Assembly (NCBI GenBank): GCA_965228005.1
Contig: CBDDGV010000002.1
Span: 186,001 to 250,000 of the forward strand
Source of the DNA: JBCCXZ01 sp965228005
GTDB taxonomy: Bacteria; Planctomycetota; Planctomycetia; Pirellulales; Lacipirellulaceae
Direction: 5' to 3'
DNA: 64,000 nt
The notes beneath the pieces are model-generated. The model was not told where the DNA came from. It made no database searches and saw only the letters and a program-made list of their open reading frames with translations. Of this stretch, positions 17,384 to 26,191 are shown in pieces (within the stretch, counting starts at the first letter, position 1; each line of letters starts with the position of its first letter). Position numbers and translations under genes: made by a program.

Positions 17384-20300
17384 ATGCGTGTGTGCTCTGC
17401 GGTGCTGTTTCGTGGGTTGCTTTTCTGGGCGGCGAGCGGCGTGGGGCTCTCCACGGTCGCGTCGGAAGAGGACGGGGCCCCGCCGCGGCAGGTGCTGTAC
17501 CTGACCACGGAGTTCTCTGACGACCTCAGCCCGACGCGTCGCACGAATCTGCTGGGCCGGGAGATCCTGCGGCAGGCGGTGCTGATCGCGGCGCGGGACG
17601 AGTTGGGCGTGCCAACGTACGACCAGACCCTCGGCGAAGAGCCGCCCGAAGGGGTCGAGGTGGTGCGGGTTCACTTCCGAGAACAGCCGAACTCGCGGGG
17701 TTCTTGGCGGGTGCGGCTCTATGGGTCGCGGCCGGGTTCGGAGCGGCGGGAGAGAAAGCCGTTCTTCGACAAGCGTTTCGCGTTCCCGATGGAGCGCGAC
17801 AAAATGTATGCGGGGCTCGTGCCCCTGCTGGAAGAGGCGTCGCGCGGGGAGCTGGCGGAGGCGCTCGAGGAGGGGGGGTTGCGGCCGCAGGAGCTCGCCG
17901 CGGCTGAAGGCCAACCGGCGGCGTGGGGGCGTTTAGAAGAAGCGCTTCTGGAGGTGGATTTCATCGCGCAGTTCGGCGCGGTGCGGGCGGCGCACGAATT
18001 GGCTACGCGGGAAGAGACCGCCGAGGCGTTGGGGCTGCTGGCCCGGGGCTACGCGAACCTGGGGCTGTTGACGCGGCACCAGTTCAACGCGGTGGGCGAC
18101 GCGTTCACGGCGCGGTCTTGGTTGTACGCGCAGCGGTTGATGGCGCTGCACGGCGACAAGGCCGAGACGCGGCGGGTGCGGGCCTACGCGTGGGCGCTGG
18201 GCGGCACGCTGCACCACGGGTTGGCCGATCTGGCCGAGGCCGACCGGCAGAACAGGCCGGGCTCCGACCCTCCCGGCTGGCTGGCTCTGGTTGAGCCTTA
18301 CTGCAAGACGGACCGGGCGGCGACCCGGCACGCGGGGGCGTTGGAGCCCTCGCTCGAACCGCTGGCCGTGCGGCTGTGGTTCGACCTCACGAGCGCTTAC
18401 CAGATCGACGAGTGGACCTACAGCAGCGGGCAGGAGGCGATCGAGCTGCTGCCGACCGGGTACGGCGTGTACGCCGAGATGGCGCTCTCTGGCGGCGGGC
18501 TGGGGAGGACCCGCACGGGGGCCTTTGGGGCGCCGCTGGCGTTTGCCCGCCATGCGCTGACGAGCCTGCAGGCTGTGCCGGGGTTGCCGGAGGGCGTGAA
18601 GGCCGTGACGCTCGAAGTGCCGGAAGCGGCGAACGAGGGGTTGGGGTTCGGCGCGTGGTTCTCGTCGGGGCCGCCGTTCTCCGAGCAGCCGAACGAAGCG
18701 GCGGCTGCGCTGGAGGAGGCTTCTCCCCGCTCGGTGTCTCCGGGCCTCTCCTGGTCGGCCCTGAGCTACCTGCTGAAGGAGGAGCAGTTTCTGCAGGTCG
18801 CGAACTACTTGGAGATCTCGACCAACAGCGCGGAGTACTCGCTGGAAGACGTGGTCGACGCGGTGTTGCCGCTGGTAGAAGGCCACCGCTACGAGGCCTA
18901 CATCGAGTCCTTCTACTACAACCTCTGGACCGGCTCGCTGGACATCGAAGACCTGGCCGAGGACATGCGGATCTGGGACCCCCGGGGGAACATGCGTCGC
19001 ATGTGCCGGCGGCTGTGGATCGTCGACGAGCGGAGCGGGCGGGGACTGGGCGAACGGGCCTCACGCAACCGGGCGCGGAACTTCACGTTCCGGGGGATGC
19101 TGGAGCACTACTTCCCCACGTCCTCGCGGTGGAAGGAAACTTCGACAAGCATCAGCCCGGCGAACGTGGCGGTGTTCCGTTCGATCGCTCCGCACTCGGA
19201 CATTGGCGTGCGGTTCGCGGTCTACGCTTCGCGTAAACCGAACGTTGAGAAGGTGCGGCGGTGGGAGGGGCAGCTGAAGGAGGACCCCACGGCGTTCTTG
19301 AACCTGGCCCAGCACTACCGAAGCTTCGAAGAGAACGACGCGGACGCTGCGCGTTGCCTGAAGCGCTCGTTAGAGCTGCTGCCGACGCTCGCCGCTTCGG
19401 AGGCCTTGAGCCGGATCTACTGGAAGAAGGACTTCGACGCTTGGCGGGACTCGTTCCGGCTGCTGCTGGGGTCGCCGAGCACCGGGCTGTCTCAAGGCCG
19501 CGCGCACGATTGGTTGGCGTACGGCTACGCCTATTACGGTTTGTGGGAACAAGCCCACGAGCACGCCGAGCAGGCGGGTGCAACGGGCGCCGCCTGGGGC
19601 ATGCACACAGCCGCCGACACCAGCGAGGCGTTGGCCCGTTGGGAGGAATCGGAGAGCTGGGCCCGGCAGATGTCGGAGGCATACCCGAGCGCCAGCGGCT
19701 ACCAATGGTACATGTGGTGCCGGCGGACGGGGCGGGGCGACTTGAAAGGGGCCCGGAAGCTGGCGGAGCAGTACTTCGCGACAGAGAAGGCCAAGCCCTC
19801 TCAGACCTTCTGGATCAGCCTCGGGGTGTATCACCTGCTCGAGGGCGACCGCGAGGGTGCGTTGGACGCCTACCGGCGGGCGCACGCGGCGGGCCCCACG
19901 TTTACGGTCACGTTCATGATCGCGCAGTTGGCAAAGGAGTTCGGTGACGAAGCGTTGCGAGCGGAGGTGCTAGAAGAAATGGCTGCGCTGAGCGAAGAAC
20001 GCAGGGGCACCGAGGAGTTTGACCAGCACAAGGACATCTACGCCGCGGGGCTGGCCATAACAGCGTTGTTGCAGTCGGGCGAAATCGCGGACGGGACGAT
20101 GAAGGAGTTCGACGCGGCGATGGCGCTCGTCGGCGACCGGGTCGTGAGCTCGTTCGGGTACATTGTCGGTAAGGAACTGATCGAGCTGGGCGACCTCGAG
20201 GCCGGCGAGGAATACCTGCGGCGTTCGCTGGTCTTGCCTTATCGGGAGCCGTGGTACTCGACGCTCTCTGGTTCCCTCCTTGCGGAGCGGCACGGCACGT

Positions 20301-20416
20301 CTCGCCCTGACGACGACGTGCTGACAGAGGCGGACATCTGGCCCGAGCGGGCTGACGACGGGCGGCCCGGGGCCAAGAAGCCTGAAGCCGAGGCCCAGGA
20401 AGCGGAGGAGCCTTGA
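17384..20416 (+). CDS. Secreted TPR-like protein of unknown function, 1010 aa
   Basis: A signal peptide (MRVCSAVLFRGLLFWAASGV) opens a long extracytoplasmic chain. The first ~600 residues match nothing I recognise and include an early alpha/beta-like segment (VLYLTTEFSDD) and long helices. From about residue 630 helical pairs resemble tetratricopeptide units (FLNLAQHYRSFEENDADAAR, WLAYGYAYYGLWEQA, GVYHLLEGDREGALDAYRRA, YLRRSLVLPYREPWY). The last 40 residues are acidic and low-complexity. TPR arrays usually bind other proteins. The gene appears monocistronic. Confidence 0.7.
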   Translation: MRVCSAVLFRGLLFWAASGVGLSTVASEEDGAPPRQVLYLTTEFSDDLSPTRRTNLLGREILRQAVLIAARDELGVPTYDQTLGEEPPEGVEVVRVHFREQPNSRGSWRVRLYGSRPGSERRERKPFFDKRFAFPMERDKMYAGLVPLLEEASRGELAEALEEGGLRPQELAAAEGQPAAWGRLEEALLEVDFIAQFGAVRAAHELATREETAEALGLLARGYANLGLLTRHQFNAVGDAFTARSWLYAQRLMALHGDKAETRRVRAYAWALGGTLHHGLADLAEADRQNRPGSDPPGWLALVEPYCKTDRAATRHAGALEPSLEPLAVRLWFDLTSAYQIDEWTYSSGQEAIELLPTGYGVYAEMALSGGGLGRTRTGAFGAPLAFARHALTSLQAVPGLPEGVKAVTLEVPEAANEGLGFGAWFSSGPPFSEQPNEAAAALEEASPRSVSPGLSWSALSYLLKEEQFLQVANYLEISTNSAEYSLEDVVDAVLPLVEGHRYEAYIESFYYNLWTGSLDIEDLAEDMRIWDPRGNMRRMCRRLWIVDERSGRGLGERASRNRARNFTFRGMLEHYFPTSSRWKETSTSISPANVAVFRSIAPHSDIGVRFAVYASRKPNVEKVRRWEGQLKEDPTAFLNLAQHYRSFEENDADAARCLKRSLELLPTLAASEALSRIYWKKDFDAWRDSFRLLLGSPSTGLSQGRAHDWLAYGYAYYGLWEQAHEHAEQAGATGAAWGMHTAADTSEALARWEESESWARQMSEAYPSASGYQWYMWCRRTGRGDLKGARKLAEQYFATEKAKPSQTFWISLGVYHLLEGDREGALDAYRRAHAAGPTFTVTFMIAQLAKEFGDEALRAEVLEEMAALSEERRGTEEFDQHKDIYAAGLAITALLQSGEIADGTMKEFDAAMALVGDRVVSSFGYIVGKELIELGDLEAGEEYLRRSLVLPYREPWYSTLSGSLLAERHGTSRPDDDVLTEADIWPERADDGRPGAKKPEAEAQEAEEP

Positions 20417-20461
20417 GCCTGTCGCGTTCCGCGCCGCTCTAGCAAACGGCGACTCTGTCCG

Positions 20462-20911
20462 TTAGGTGTAGTCCACCTCGCGGACGCGCTTCTTCTGACG
20501 CAGCTCTTCGGTGATGTGGCGGATCTGCTCGCGGACGCTCTTGGCCTCGTCGAGCGGGATCGACTGGAGCGTCACTTCCGGGTGCGATGCGTCGGACGTG
20601 GTGAGCTTGATCGTGCCGAGGCCGAAGATGCGCTCGAAGACCGACTGGCTGAAGGCGGTGTCCTTCACTCGGTAGAGTTCGAGCTCCTCGGTGGTGCGTG
20701 AGAGGATGCCCTCGGTGAGGTGCAGCCGCTCGGTGGTGACCACGTACTGGGTGCAGCGGACGCGGAGCCACTTGTAGATGGCGTAGGGGATCGGGAGGAT
20801 CAGGATACAGGCGATGTACACGCCGAGGTTGGTGTACTGCGAGGGGCCGCCCGACCAGACGTCTTTTTCTGGGGTGTTGTCGATAACGGGGGCTTGGTCG
20901 TCGTCGTCCAT
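20462..20911 (-). CDS. Membrane-anchored bacterial PH (bPH2/YdbS-like) protein
   Basis: 149 residues. An acidic N-terminus is followed by one hydrophobic hairpin (YTNLGVYIACILILPIPYAI). A bPH2 domain follows, with YVVTTERLHLTEGILSRTTEE, ELYRVKDTAFSQSVFERIFG and LGTIKLTTSDASHPEVTLQ, all typical of the YdbS/YvbH family. Function of these domains is poorly known; they are thought to act at the membrane. Confidence 0.85.
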   Translation of the reverse strand: MDDDDQAPVIDNTPEKDVWSGGPSQYTNLGVYIACILILPIPYAIYKWLRVRCTQYVVTTERLHLTEGILSRTTEELELYRVKDTAFSQSVFERIFGLGTIKLTTSDASHPEVTLQSIPLDEAKSVREQIRHITEELRQKKRVREVDYT

Positions 20912-20942
20912 GCTGGCGGGGTTGGGTTGGGTTCGTGGGGCA

Positions 20943-20966
20943 GCCGCCGGGCTGAAGCCCGGCGGC
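20943..20966. repeat. GCCGCCGGGCT hairpin
   Basis: GCCGCCGGGCT-GA-AGCCCGGCGGC: a perfect 11-bp palindrome 31 bases upstream of the PH-domain gene. No T-run follows on either strand, so it is more likely a dispersed palindromic repeat than a terminator. Confidence 0.7.
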
Positions 20967-21060
20967 CGGCTCCGTTATGGATACGAGTACTTCGCTGGCG
21001 GCCTCGCTTTATTCTTCTGATTTTGGGGGACTTTGCTACGGGTTGCCCACGGCCCGCGGT

Positions 21061-21852
21061 TTACGGCTTTTTCTGCAGGGGGATCTGGACCTCGTAGTAC
21101 TTGTCCTGCCGGGGAGTAGCGGGCTCGCTGTAGGCCATCACACGGTAGTCGCCGGCGGCGGCGTATTGGCTCTGGGCGCGGACCCAGCGTTCGAGGCGGT
21201 TAGCGGCGTCGGCGATGGCGTCGTCCCGCATGCGGCCGCGGAGGCCGAGGGAGACGACGGTCTCGGCCGGGCGGTCGTTGACACTCACCGAGCCGTTGGG
21301 GCTGGCGGCGCCCATCTCGGCGTCGCCGTAGTAGAAGGACATGTCCTGCTGGCGGGGCCGGCCGTCGCCGTCGGCGTACTCCATCTTCACGGGCGTGGTC
21401 ATGGCGATGCCCTTCGACTTGATGTGCATGAACAACGGCCAGAACCCGCTGCTGGTGGCGGCCCGGCTGGCGGGGTACTGCTTCACCTGGATGAACCCGA
21501 CCGGGGTGAAGGTGGGGAAGCCATCGGGGAGGTCGGCGTCTTGGCTGGGGACGAACGCGACCATGGCCAGCGCCGCTTGGAGTGACTCGAGCAGCTTCGC
21601 TTCATCAATAGGATTGTCTTTCAGCAGCCAGGCGAGTTGCTCGTGCACGGGCATCTCAGGCGACATGCCTTGGAGGGTTTCGCGGAGGGCGGCGAGGGGC
21701 GCTTCGACATCGCCGGCTTCAATCGATTCGACCGTGGCGGCGAGCAGCTCGCGGAACTCCTTGGCGGGGCCGGTCGCTTCGGGCATGGCGGGCTTGCCGG
21801 CGACGGCCGCGGCGCTGAGGGCCGCGGTGAGGTAGGCGGCGAGGCTGAGCAT
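21061..21852 (-). CDS. SOUL-family heme-binding-like protein, exported
   Basis: 263 residues. A signal peptide (MLSLAAYLTAALSAAAVAG) is followed by a helical segment of ~80 residues. The SOUL fold comes next: FTPVGFIQVKQYPASRAA, FWPLFMHIKSKGIAMTTPVKMEY, MSFYYGDAE, VSVNDRPAETVVSLGLRG and YRVMAYSEPATPRQDKYYEV. SOUL proteins bind heme or hydrophobic ligands; the heme histidine is not conserved in all members, so ligand is open. No operon partner is obvious. Confidence 0.82.
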   Translation of the reverse strand: MLSLAAYLTAALSAAAVAGKPAMPEATGPAKEFRELLAATVESIEAGDVEAPLAALRETLQGMSPEMPVHEQLAWLLKDNPIDEAKLLESLQAALAMVAFVPSQDADLPDGFPTFTPVGFIQVKQYPASRAATSSGFWPLFMHIKSKGIAMTTPVKMEYADGDGRPRQQDMSFYYGDAEMGAASPNGSVSVNDRPAETVVSLGLRGRMRDDAIADAANRLERWVRAQSQYAAAGDYRVMAYSEPATPRQDKYYEVQIPLQKKP

Positions 21853-22035
21853 CGGGGAGGGCTCCTGTGCTGGGGAGATGCGTAGCTGTTGTTCTAGAGC
21901 GCGTCACGCCGAAGCTTAGCGGCTTTTTCGCCAGAACGACTGGCAAACACGTCGCCGGAGACGCTACTCGTATGTGCGACTCGCACTAGCAGGTTCGCCC
22001 CGCGGGGCCCGGCGGATGCACCCGGCGGCGGCCAC

Positions 22036-22076
22036 AAAAAAAACGACGGGCGTTCCCGAGGGAGACGCCCGCCGTT
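22036..22076 (-). terminator. Intrinsic terminator of glnN
   Basis: On the minus strand AACGGCGGGCGT, an 11-nt loop and ACGCCCGTCGTT (one G-T pair) are followed by a run of eight or more T. It lies 39-79 bases after the glnN stop codon. Confidence 0.88.
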
Positions 22077-22114
22077 GACGGGGAATCTGGGTGTGTGGCC
22101 AACCGGGGGGAAGG

Positions 22115-24352
22115 CTACTTGATAAACAGCATCTCTTGGTACGTGGGCAGCGGCCAGAGGTCGTCGGCCACGAGGCCTTCGAGCTCGTCGCTGCAGGCCC
22201 GCACCTGCTGCATGGCGGGGAGCACCACGTCGCAGCACTTGCGGACGTCGTCGCAGCCGCCGGTTGTGGAGACGGCGAGCTCGGCAATCGCGTCCTGCAG
22301 CGCTTTGACCAGCTGCGTGATGCGGTCGAGCGTGTCGGTGTCGAACTCGTAGCCGAGCGACTGCAGGTTCGCACAGGTGCTGGCCAGCTCGTTCTGGTAC
22401 CGGACCGCCGCGGGGAAGATCAGCGTGCGGGCGATCTTCTTGGTGAGGTTCGCCTCGACGTTGACCGTCATGCAGTACTGCTCGCAGTAGGTCTCGTAGC
22501 GGCTCTCCAGTTCCCGCTCGCTGAGCACGCCGTACTTGGTGAAGACCTCCTTCACCTCGGGGGCGATGATCTGCGGCAGGGCGTCGGCGGTGGTGCGGAG
22601 GTTGAGCAGCCCGCGCTCCTCGGCCTCGGCGTGCCATTCCTCGGAGTAGCCGTCGCCGTTGAAGATGATGGAGCTGCACTCTTCCATGATCTCGGTGAGC
22701 AGGGCCTGCACGGCCCCGTTGAGCTTCGAGTCGTCGCCGCCGGTGGCCTCTTCGAGCTTGGTGGCGCAGAAGTCGAGCGACTCGGCGATGATGGTGTTCA
22801 TCGCAACCAGCGGCCCGGCGATCGAGAAGTTCGAGCCGACGGCCCGGAACTCGAAGCGGTTGCCGGTGAAGGCGAAGGGGCTGGTCCGGTTGCGGTCGCC
22901 GGCGTCCTTGTCGAGCGGCGGCAGGGTGTCGACGCCCACTTCCAGTTCGCCCTTGGGGAGCGACGAGTTGGCGCCGCCGCCCTTGATCTGCTCGAAGACG
23001 TCGGTGAGCTGATCGCCGAGGAAGATCGAGAGGATGGCGGGCGGGGCCTCGTTGGCGCCGAGGCGGTGGTCGTTGCCCGCGGAGGCGACGACGGCCCGCA
23101 GCAGGCCCTGGTGCTTGTAGACGGCACGGATGACCGCGGCGCAGAACACGAGGAACTGGGCGTTCTCGTGCGGCGTGTCGCCCGGGTCGAGCAGGTTGCC
23201 GTGCACGGCGCTGCCGAGCGACCAGTTGACGTGCTTGCCGCTGCCGTTCACTCCGGCGAACGGCTTTTCGTGCGTGAGGCACTCCATGCCGTACTTCTTG
23301 GCGACCTTCTTCAGCACCTGCATGATGAGTTGCTGGTGGTCGGTGGCGACGTTGGCCGTCTCGAAGACGGGCGCCAGCTCGTACTGGCCGGGGGCCACCT
23401 CGTTGTGGCGGGTCTTGATGGGCACGCCGAGCTTGAACAGCTCACGCTCGACCTCGAACATGCAGGAGAGCACGCGGTCGGGGATGGCGCCGAAGTAGTG
23501 GTCGTCGAACTCCTGGCCCTTCGGGGGCGCGGCGCCGAACAGCGTGCGGCCTGCGTTGAGCAGGTCGGGCCGGGCGAAGAAGAAGCTGCGGTCGATCAGG
23601 AAATACTCCTGCTCGGGGCCGGCGGTGGAGGCGACGAACGTTTTGTCGTCCAGGCCGAACAGCTTGGTGATGCGGTGGGCCTGCGCGTCGAGCGCCTGCA
23701 TGCTCCGCAGCACGGGGGTCTTCTTGTCGAGGGCCTCGCCGGTCCACGAGACGAACGCCGTGGGGATGCAGAGCGTGGTGCCGTTCTCGTTCTCCAGGAT
23801 GTACGCCGGGCTGGTGACGTCCCAGATGGTGTAGCCGCGGGCCTGGTGGGTTTGACGGATGCCGCCGGTGGGGAAGCTGGAGCCGTCGGGCTCGCCCTGG
23901 ATGAGCTCCTTGCCGCTGAAGCTGGCGAGGGTGCCGCCGTCGTTGGTGGGGGCCATGAAGCTGTCGTGCTTCTCGGCCGTGCCTCCGGTAAGCGGGTAGA
24001 AGACGTGCGTGTAGTGGGTAGCGCCGCGTTCGACGGCCCAGTCCTTCATGGCGGCGGCGACGACGTCGGCCGCGGTGGGGTCGAGCTTCTCGCCGTCCTC
24101 GATGGTCTTCATCAGCGACTTGAAGATCGACTTGGGGAGCCGCTTCTTCATAGCCGCCTTGCTGAAGACGTTGATGCCGAAGAGGTCCTCGGGCGTCTTC
24201 TCGACGAAGTCGAAGGGCTCGGCGGAGCTCTTGTAGGTCGAGGCCGCGGCGATGGCCGCCTGCCGGGCCGAGCCGCTGGGGGTGGTTGTGGTGGAGGAGA
24301 ACGCGGACTTGGTGCCGCCCGCCTTGCCGTTGCTGAGTGTTTCGGTGCTCAC
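22115..24352 (-). CDS. glnN: Glutamine synthetase type III
   Basis: 745 residues, the length of GSIII rather than the ~450 of GSI. It starts at GTG (24350-24352). Features are VFYPLTGGTAEKHDSF, the GSIII N-terminal region (GINVFSKAAMKKRLP), the active-site stretch AGPEQEYFLIDRSFF, KTRHNEVAPGQYELAP, HEKPFAGVNGSGKHVNWSL and EAPPAILSIFLGDQL. It assimilates ammonia into glutamine with ATP. No PII or amtB gene is next to it, and no sigma-54 site was convincing upstream. A terminator follows. Confidence 0.96.
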   Translation of the reverse strand: MSTETLSNGKAGGTKSAFSSTTTTPSGSARQAAIAAASTYKSSAEPFDFVEKTPEDLFGINVFSKAAMKKRLPKSIFKSLMKTIEDGEKLDPTAADVVAAAMKDWAVERGATHYTHVFYPLTGGTAEKHDSFMAPTNDGGTLASFSGKELIQGEPDGSSFPTGGIRQTHQARGYTIWDVTSPAYILENENGTTLCIPTAFVSWTGEALDKKTPVLRSMQALDAQAHRITKLFGLDDKTFVASTAGPEQEYFLIDRSFFFARPDLLNAGRTLFGAAPPKGQEFDDHYFGAIPDRVLSCMFEVERELFKLGVPIKTRHNEVAPGQYELAPVFETANVATDHQQLIMQVLKKVAKKYGMECLTHEKPFAGVNGSGKHVNWSLGSAVHGNLLDPGDTPHENAQFLVFCAAVIRAVYKHQGLLRAVVASAGNDHRLGANEAPPAILSIFLGDQLTDVFEQIKGGGANSSLPKGELEVGVDTLPPLDKDAGDRNRTSPFAFTGNRFEFRAVGSNFSIAGPLVAMNTIIAESLDFCATKLEEATGGDDSKLNGAVQALLTEIMEECSSIIFNGDGYSEEWHAEAEERGLLNLRTTADALPQIIAPEVKEVFTKYGVLSERELESRYETYCEQYCMTVNVEANLTKKIARTLIFPAAVRYQNELASTCANLQSLGYEFDTDTLDRITQLVKALQDAIAELAVSTTGGCDDVRKCCDVVLPAMQQVRACSDELEGLVADDLWPLPTYQEMLFIK

Positions 24353-24699
24353 GATGGTTTTCCGCCCGTGTGTGGGGGAGCCTCCTGGAGAAGGAGTGTG
24401 CCGTCCGGCTCAGACGGTGGCCGAGATGCTTGGAGAGCGGCAACGGGCCGCGGTCGGCGGACAGCAGACGAAGGGGAGTAAAGGCGGCCCGTCCTTGGCC
24501 AGAAGGGTGTGCGATCCCTCACGCGGCGGAGAGTGCATTTGCTGCGCCAAACCACACAGAGGCGGTTTTCTTCGATGCAGATTGAGAGGGCGAGAAACGC
24601 CTGCGCAAAACGCGGGCAGGCATGCCCGCAAGGCACACAGTTCATGGGCCCAGGGTCCTCAGCCGACGAAGCGATCCCGAAAGCTGGAAAAGAAAAGTG
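24353..24699. other. Intergenic region upstream of glnN
   Basis: No supported gene. A possible GGAGG lies well upstream of the glnN GTG start (complement of 24380-24388), too far to serve it directly. The GC-rich remainder carries no recognised repeat or operator. Confidence 0.4.
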
Positions 24700-24727
24700 T
24701 TGACGGCCGGAACACTACTGTTATATA
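24700..24727 (+). promoter_or_regulatory. Sigma-70-type promoter of the gntR-ABC operon
   Basis: TTGACG (24700-24705), a 16-bp spacer and TATATA (24722-24727), 43 bases upstream of the gntR start. The local AT-rich patch TTATATATCTGTATTCAG stands out from its surroundings and may overlap the operator of the regulator, as YtrA-type repressors control their own operons. Confidence 0.6.
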
Positions 24728-24769
24728 TCTGTATTCAGTTGGCTGATCCCAGTTCCCGAGTGCCCCGGC

Positions 24770-25183
24770 ATGCTCCTCCGCATCGAAAAAGGCTCCGCCG
24801 TGCCCGTCTCGCGGCAGATCGCCGAGCAGGTGGCCACGCTCTGCACCTCGGGCAAGCTAAGGCCCGGGGACAAGCTGCCCTCGGTGCGCGAGCTGGCCCG
24901 CGAGCTGGCGGTCAACCAGAACACCGTGCTGAGGGTCTACGACCGGCTGGCCCGCGAGGGGCTGCTCGACATCCGCCACGGGCAGGGGACGTTCGTCTCC
25001 GAGGACGCTCGGTCGAAGGGCTTGCCGGCGCACCGCGCGCGGCTGCAGGACGAGCTGCGGCAGATCGTCCGGCAGGGGCTCTCGCTGGGACTGAACCGGG
25101 ACGAGCTGCACGGGATGCTCGCGGCAAGCATCGACGAGGTCGAGCCAACGGTGCACGCGCCGGCGGACGCTGGAACGAACTAA
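24770..25183 (+). CDS. YtrA-type GntR transcriptional regulator
   Basis: 137 residues. A GntR winged helix (PVSRQIAEQVATLCTSGKL, GDKLPSVRELARELAVNQN, VLRVYDRLAREGLLDIRHGQ) is followed by only ~50 residues of helix, the short effector region of the YtrA subfamily. Such regulators repress a co-transcribed ABC transporter and respond to envelope stress in Bacillus (family knowledge). Here an ABC ATPase begins 27 bases downstream, which fits that role. Confidence 0.9.
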   Translation: MLLRIEKGSAVPVSRQIAEQVATLCTSGKLRPGDKLPSVRELARELAVNQNTVLRVYDRLAREGLLDIRHGQGTFVSEDARSKGLPAHRARLQDELRQIVRQGLSLGLNRDELHGMLAASIDEVEPTVHAPADAGTN

Positions 25184-25209
25184 GCAGGCAGTGAGAGGAG
25201 GTTGTTCGG

Positions 25210-26139
25210 ATGAGCGAAGCGGTGATCCAGCTCGAATCGGTCCACAAGTCGTTCCGCGGGAACCACGTGCTGCAGGGCGTGTCGCTCGAGGTGACGCGCG
25301 GAAAGACCTTTGCCTTTCTCGGCCGCAACGGTGCCGGTAAGACGACGACGATCCGCCTGCTGCTCGGTTTGCTGAAGCGCGACTCGGGTACGGTCCGGGT
25401 GGCGGGCTTCGACCCGCAATCGGACCCGGTCGCGGTCCGTTCGCGGGTGGGTTACCTGGCCGAAGACCAGCAGATGTATCGGTGGATGACGGTGGACGAG
25501 ATCCTGCGTTTCGTGGCGCCGTTCTACTCGGATTGGGACCACTCGCTGGCGTTCAAGTACGTGAAGGAGTTCGAGCTACCGCTGGAGGCGAAGATCAAGA
25601 CGCTCTCCAAGGGCCAGAACGTGCGGCTGGGGTTGGTGCTGGCTCTGGCGCACCGGCCCGAGCTCGTGGTGCTCGACGACCCCGCGTTGGGGCTCGACCC
25701 GGTGATGCGCAAGCAGTTCAACCGCGATCTCATCACGCACCTGCAAGGGGAAGGAACCACGGTGTTCTACAGCTCGCACCTGCTGCAGGAAGTGGAGCCG
25801 GTGGCCGACGAGGTGGCGATCCTGCACAAAGGAAGCCTGGTTCGTCAGTGCGGCACCGAGGAGCTTCGGGCCGACGTGCGGCAGTTTGTGCTCTCGCGAG
25901 AATCTTGCCAGTACCACGGCAGTGGTTGGCGTGTGCTCGACGCGAGGCGGGACGGTGATGAGGTGGCCGTCGTCGTGGAACAGTCTTCGCAGGTCGAGCG
26001 GATGCTGCAGCACGAGGGCGTGCCGCACCGGGTACAGGGGTTATCGCTGGACGAGATTTTCGAGGCGTACACGGCGGGGACGCCGGAATCGTTTGGTAAT
26101 GAAGAAAGCGCCCCCTCGCTGACGCTCGGGGCTCCGTGA
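25210..26139 (+). CDS. ABC transporter ATP-binding protein
   Basis: 309 residues. An AGAGGAGG ribosome-binding site precedes the ATG. Walker A is GRNGAGKTTT, the Q-loop is in GYLAEDQQM, the signature is LSKGQNVRLGLVLAL (LSKGQ in place of LSGGQ), Walker B is ELVVLDDPALGLDP (Asp in place of the usual catalytic Glu position), and the switch His is in SSHLLQEV. Domain order matches the CcmA/YtrB exporter type. The last eight residues (PSLTLGAP) are encoded by the left arm of a 23-bp palindrome, so the natural C-terminus may have been altered. Confidence 0.93.
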   Translation: MSEAVIQLESVHKSFRGNHVLQGVSLEVTRGKTFAFLGRNGAGKTTTIRLLLGLLKRDSGTVRVAGFDPQSDPVAVRSRVGYLAEDQQMYRWMTVDEILRFVAPFYSDWDHSLAFKYVKEFELPLEAKIKTLSKGQNVRLGLVLALAHRPELVVLDDPALGLDPVMRKQFNRDLITHLQGEGTTVFYSSHLLQEVEPVADEVAILHKGSLVRQCGTEELRADVRQFVLSRESCQYHGSGWRVLDARRDGDEVAVVVEQSSQVERMLQHEGVPHRVQGLSLDEIFEAYTAGTPESFGNEESAPSLTLGAP

Positions 26140-26182
26140 CTAATACGTAACGATCATCAGAGCCCCGAGCGTCAGCGAGGGG
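26112..26182. repeat. Long palindrome between ABC ATPase and permease
   Basis: Perfect 23-bp arms CCCCTCGCTGACGCTCGGGG plus CTC (26112-26134) and their complement (26160-26182), separated by 25 AT-richer bases. The left arm contains the end of the ATPase reading frame and the right arm ends 9 bases before the permease start. It could attenuate or stabilise the intercistronic mRNA. Confidence 0.92.
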
Positions 26183-26191
26183 AGCAGCACC

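Noticed and set aside
22091..24481. 796-aa open frame opposite glnN
   Set aside because: Shadow frame produced by GC-rich codons of a clear glutamine synthetase on the other strand; composition is Gly/Val/Arg-rich with no domain.
24600..24625. Possible sigma-54 site upstream of glnN
   Set aside because: Only a weak TGCCCG-N4-TTGC match to the TGGCACG-N4-TTGC consensus; the invariant GG and GC elements are not both present.
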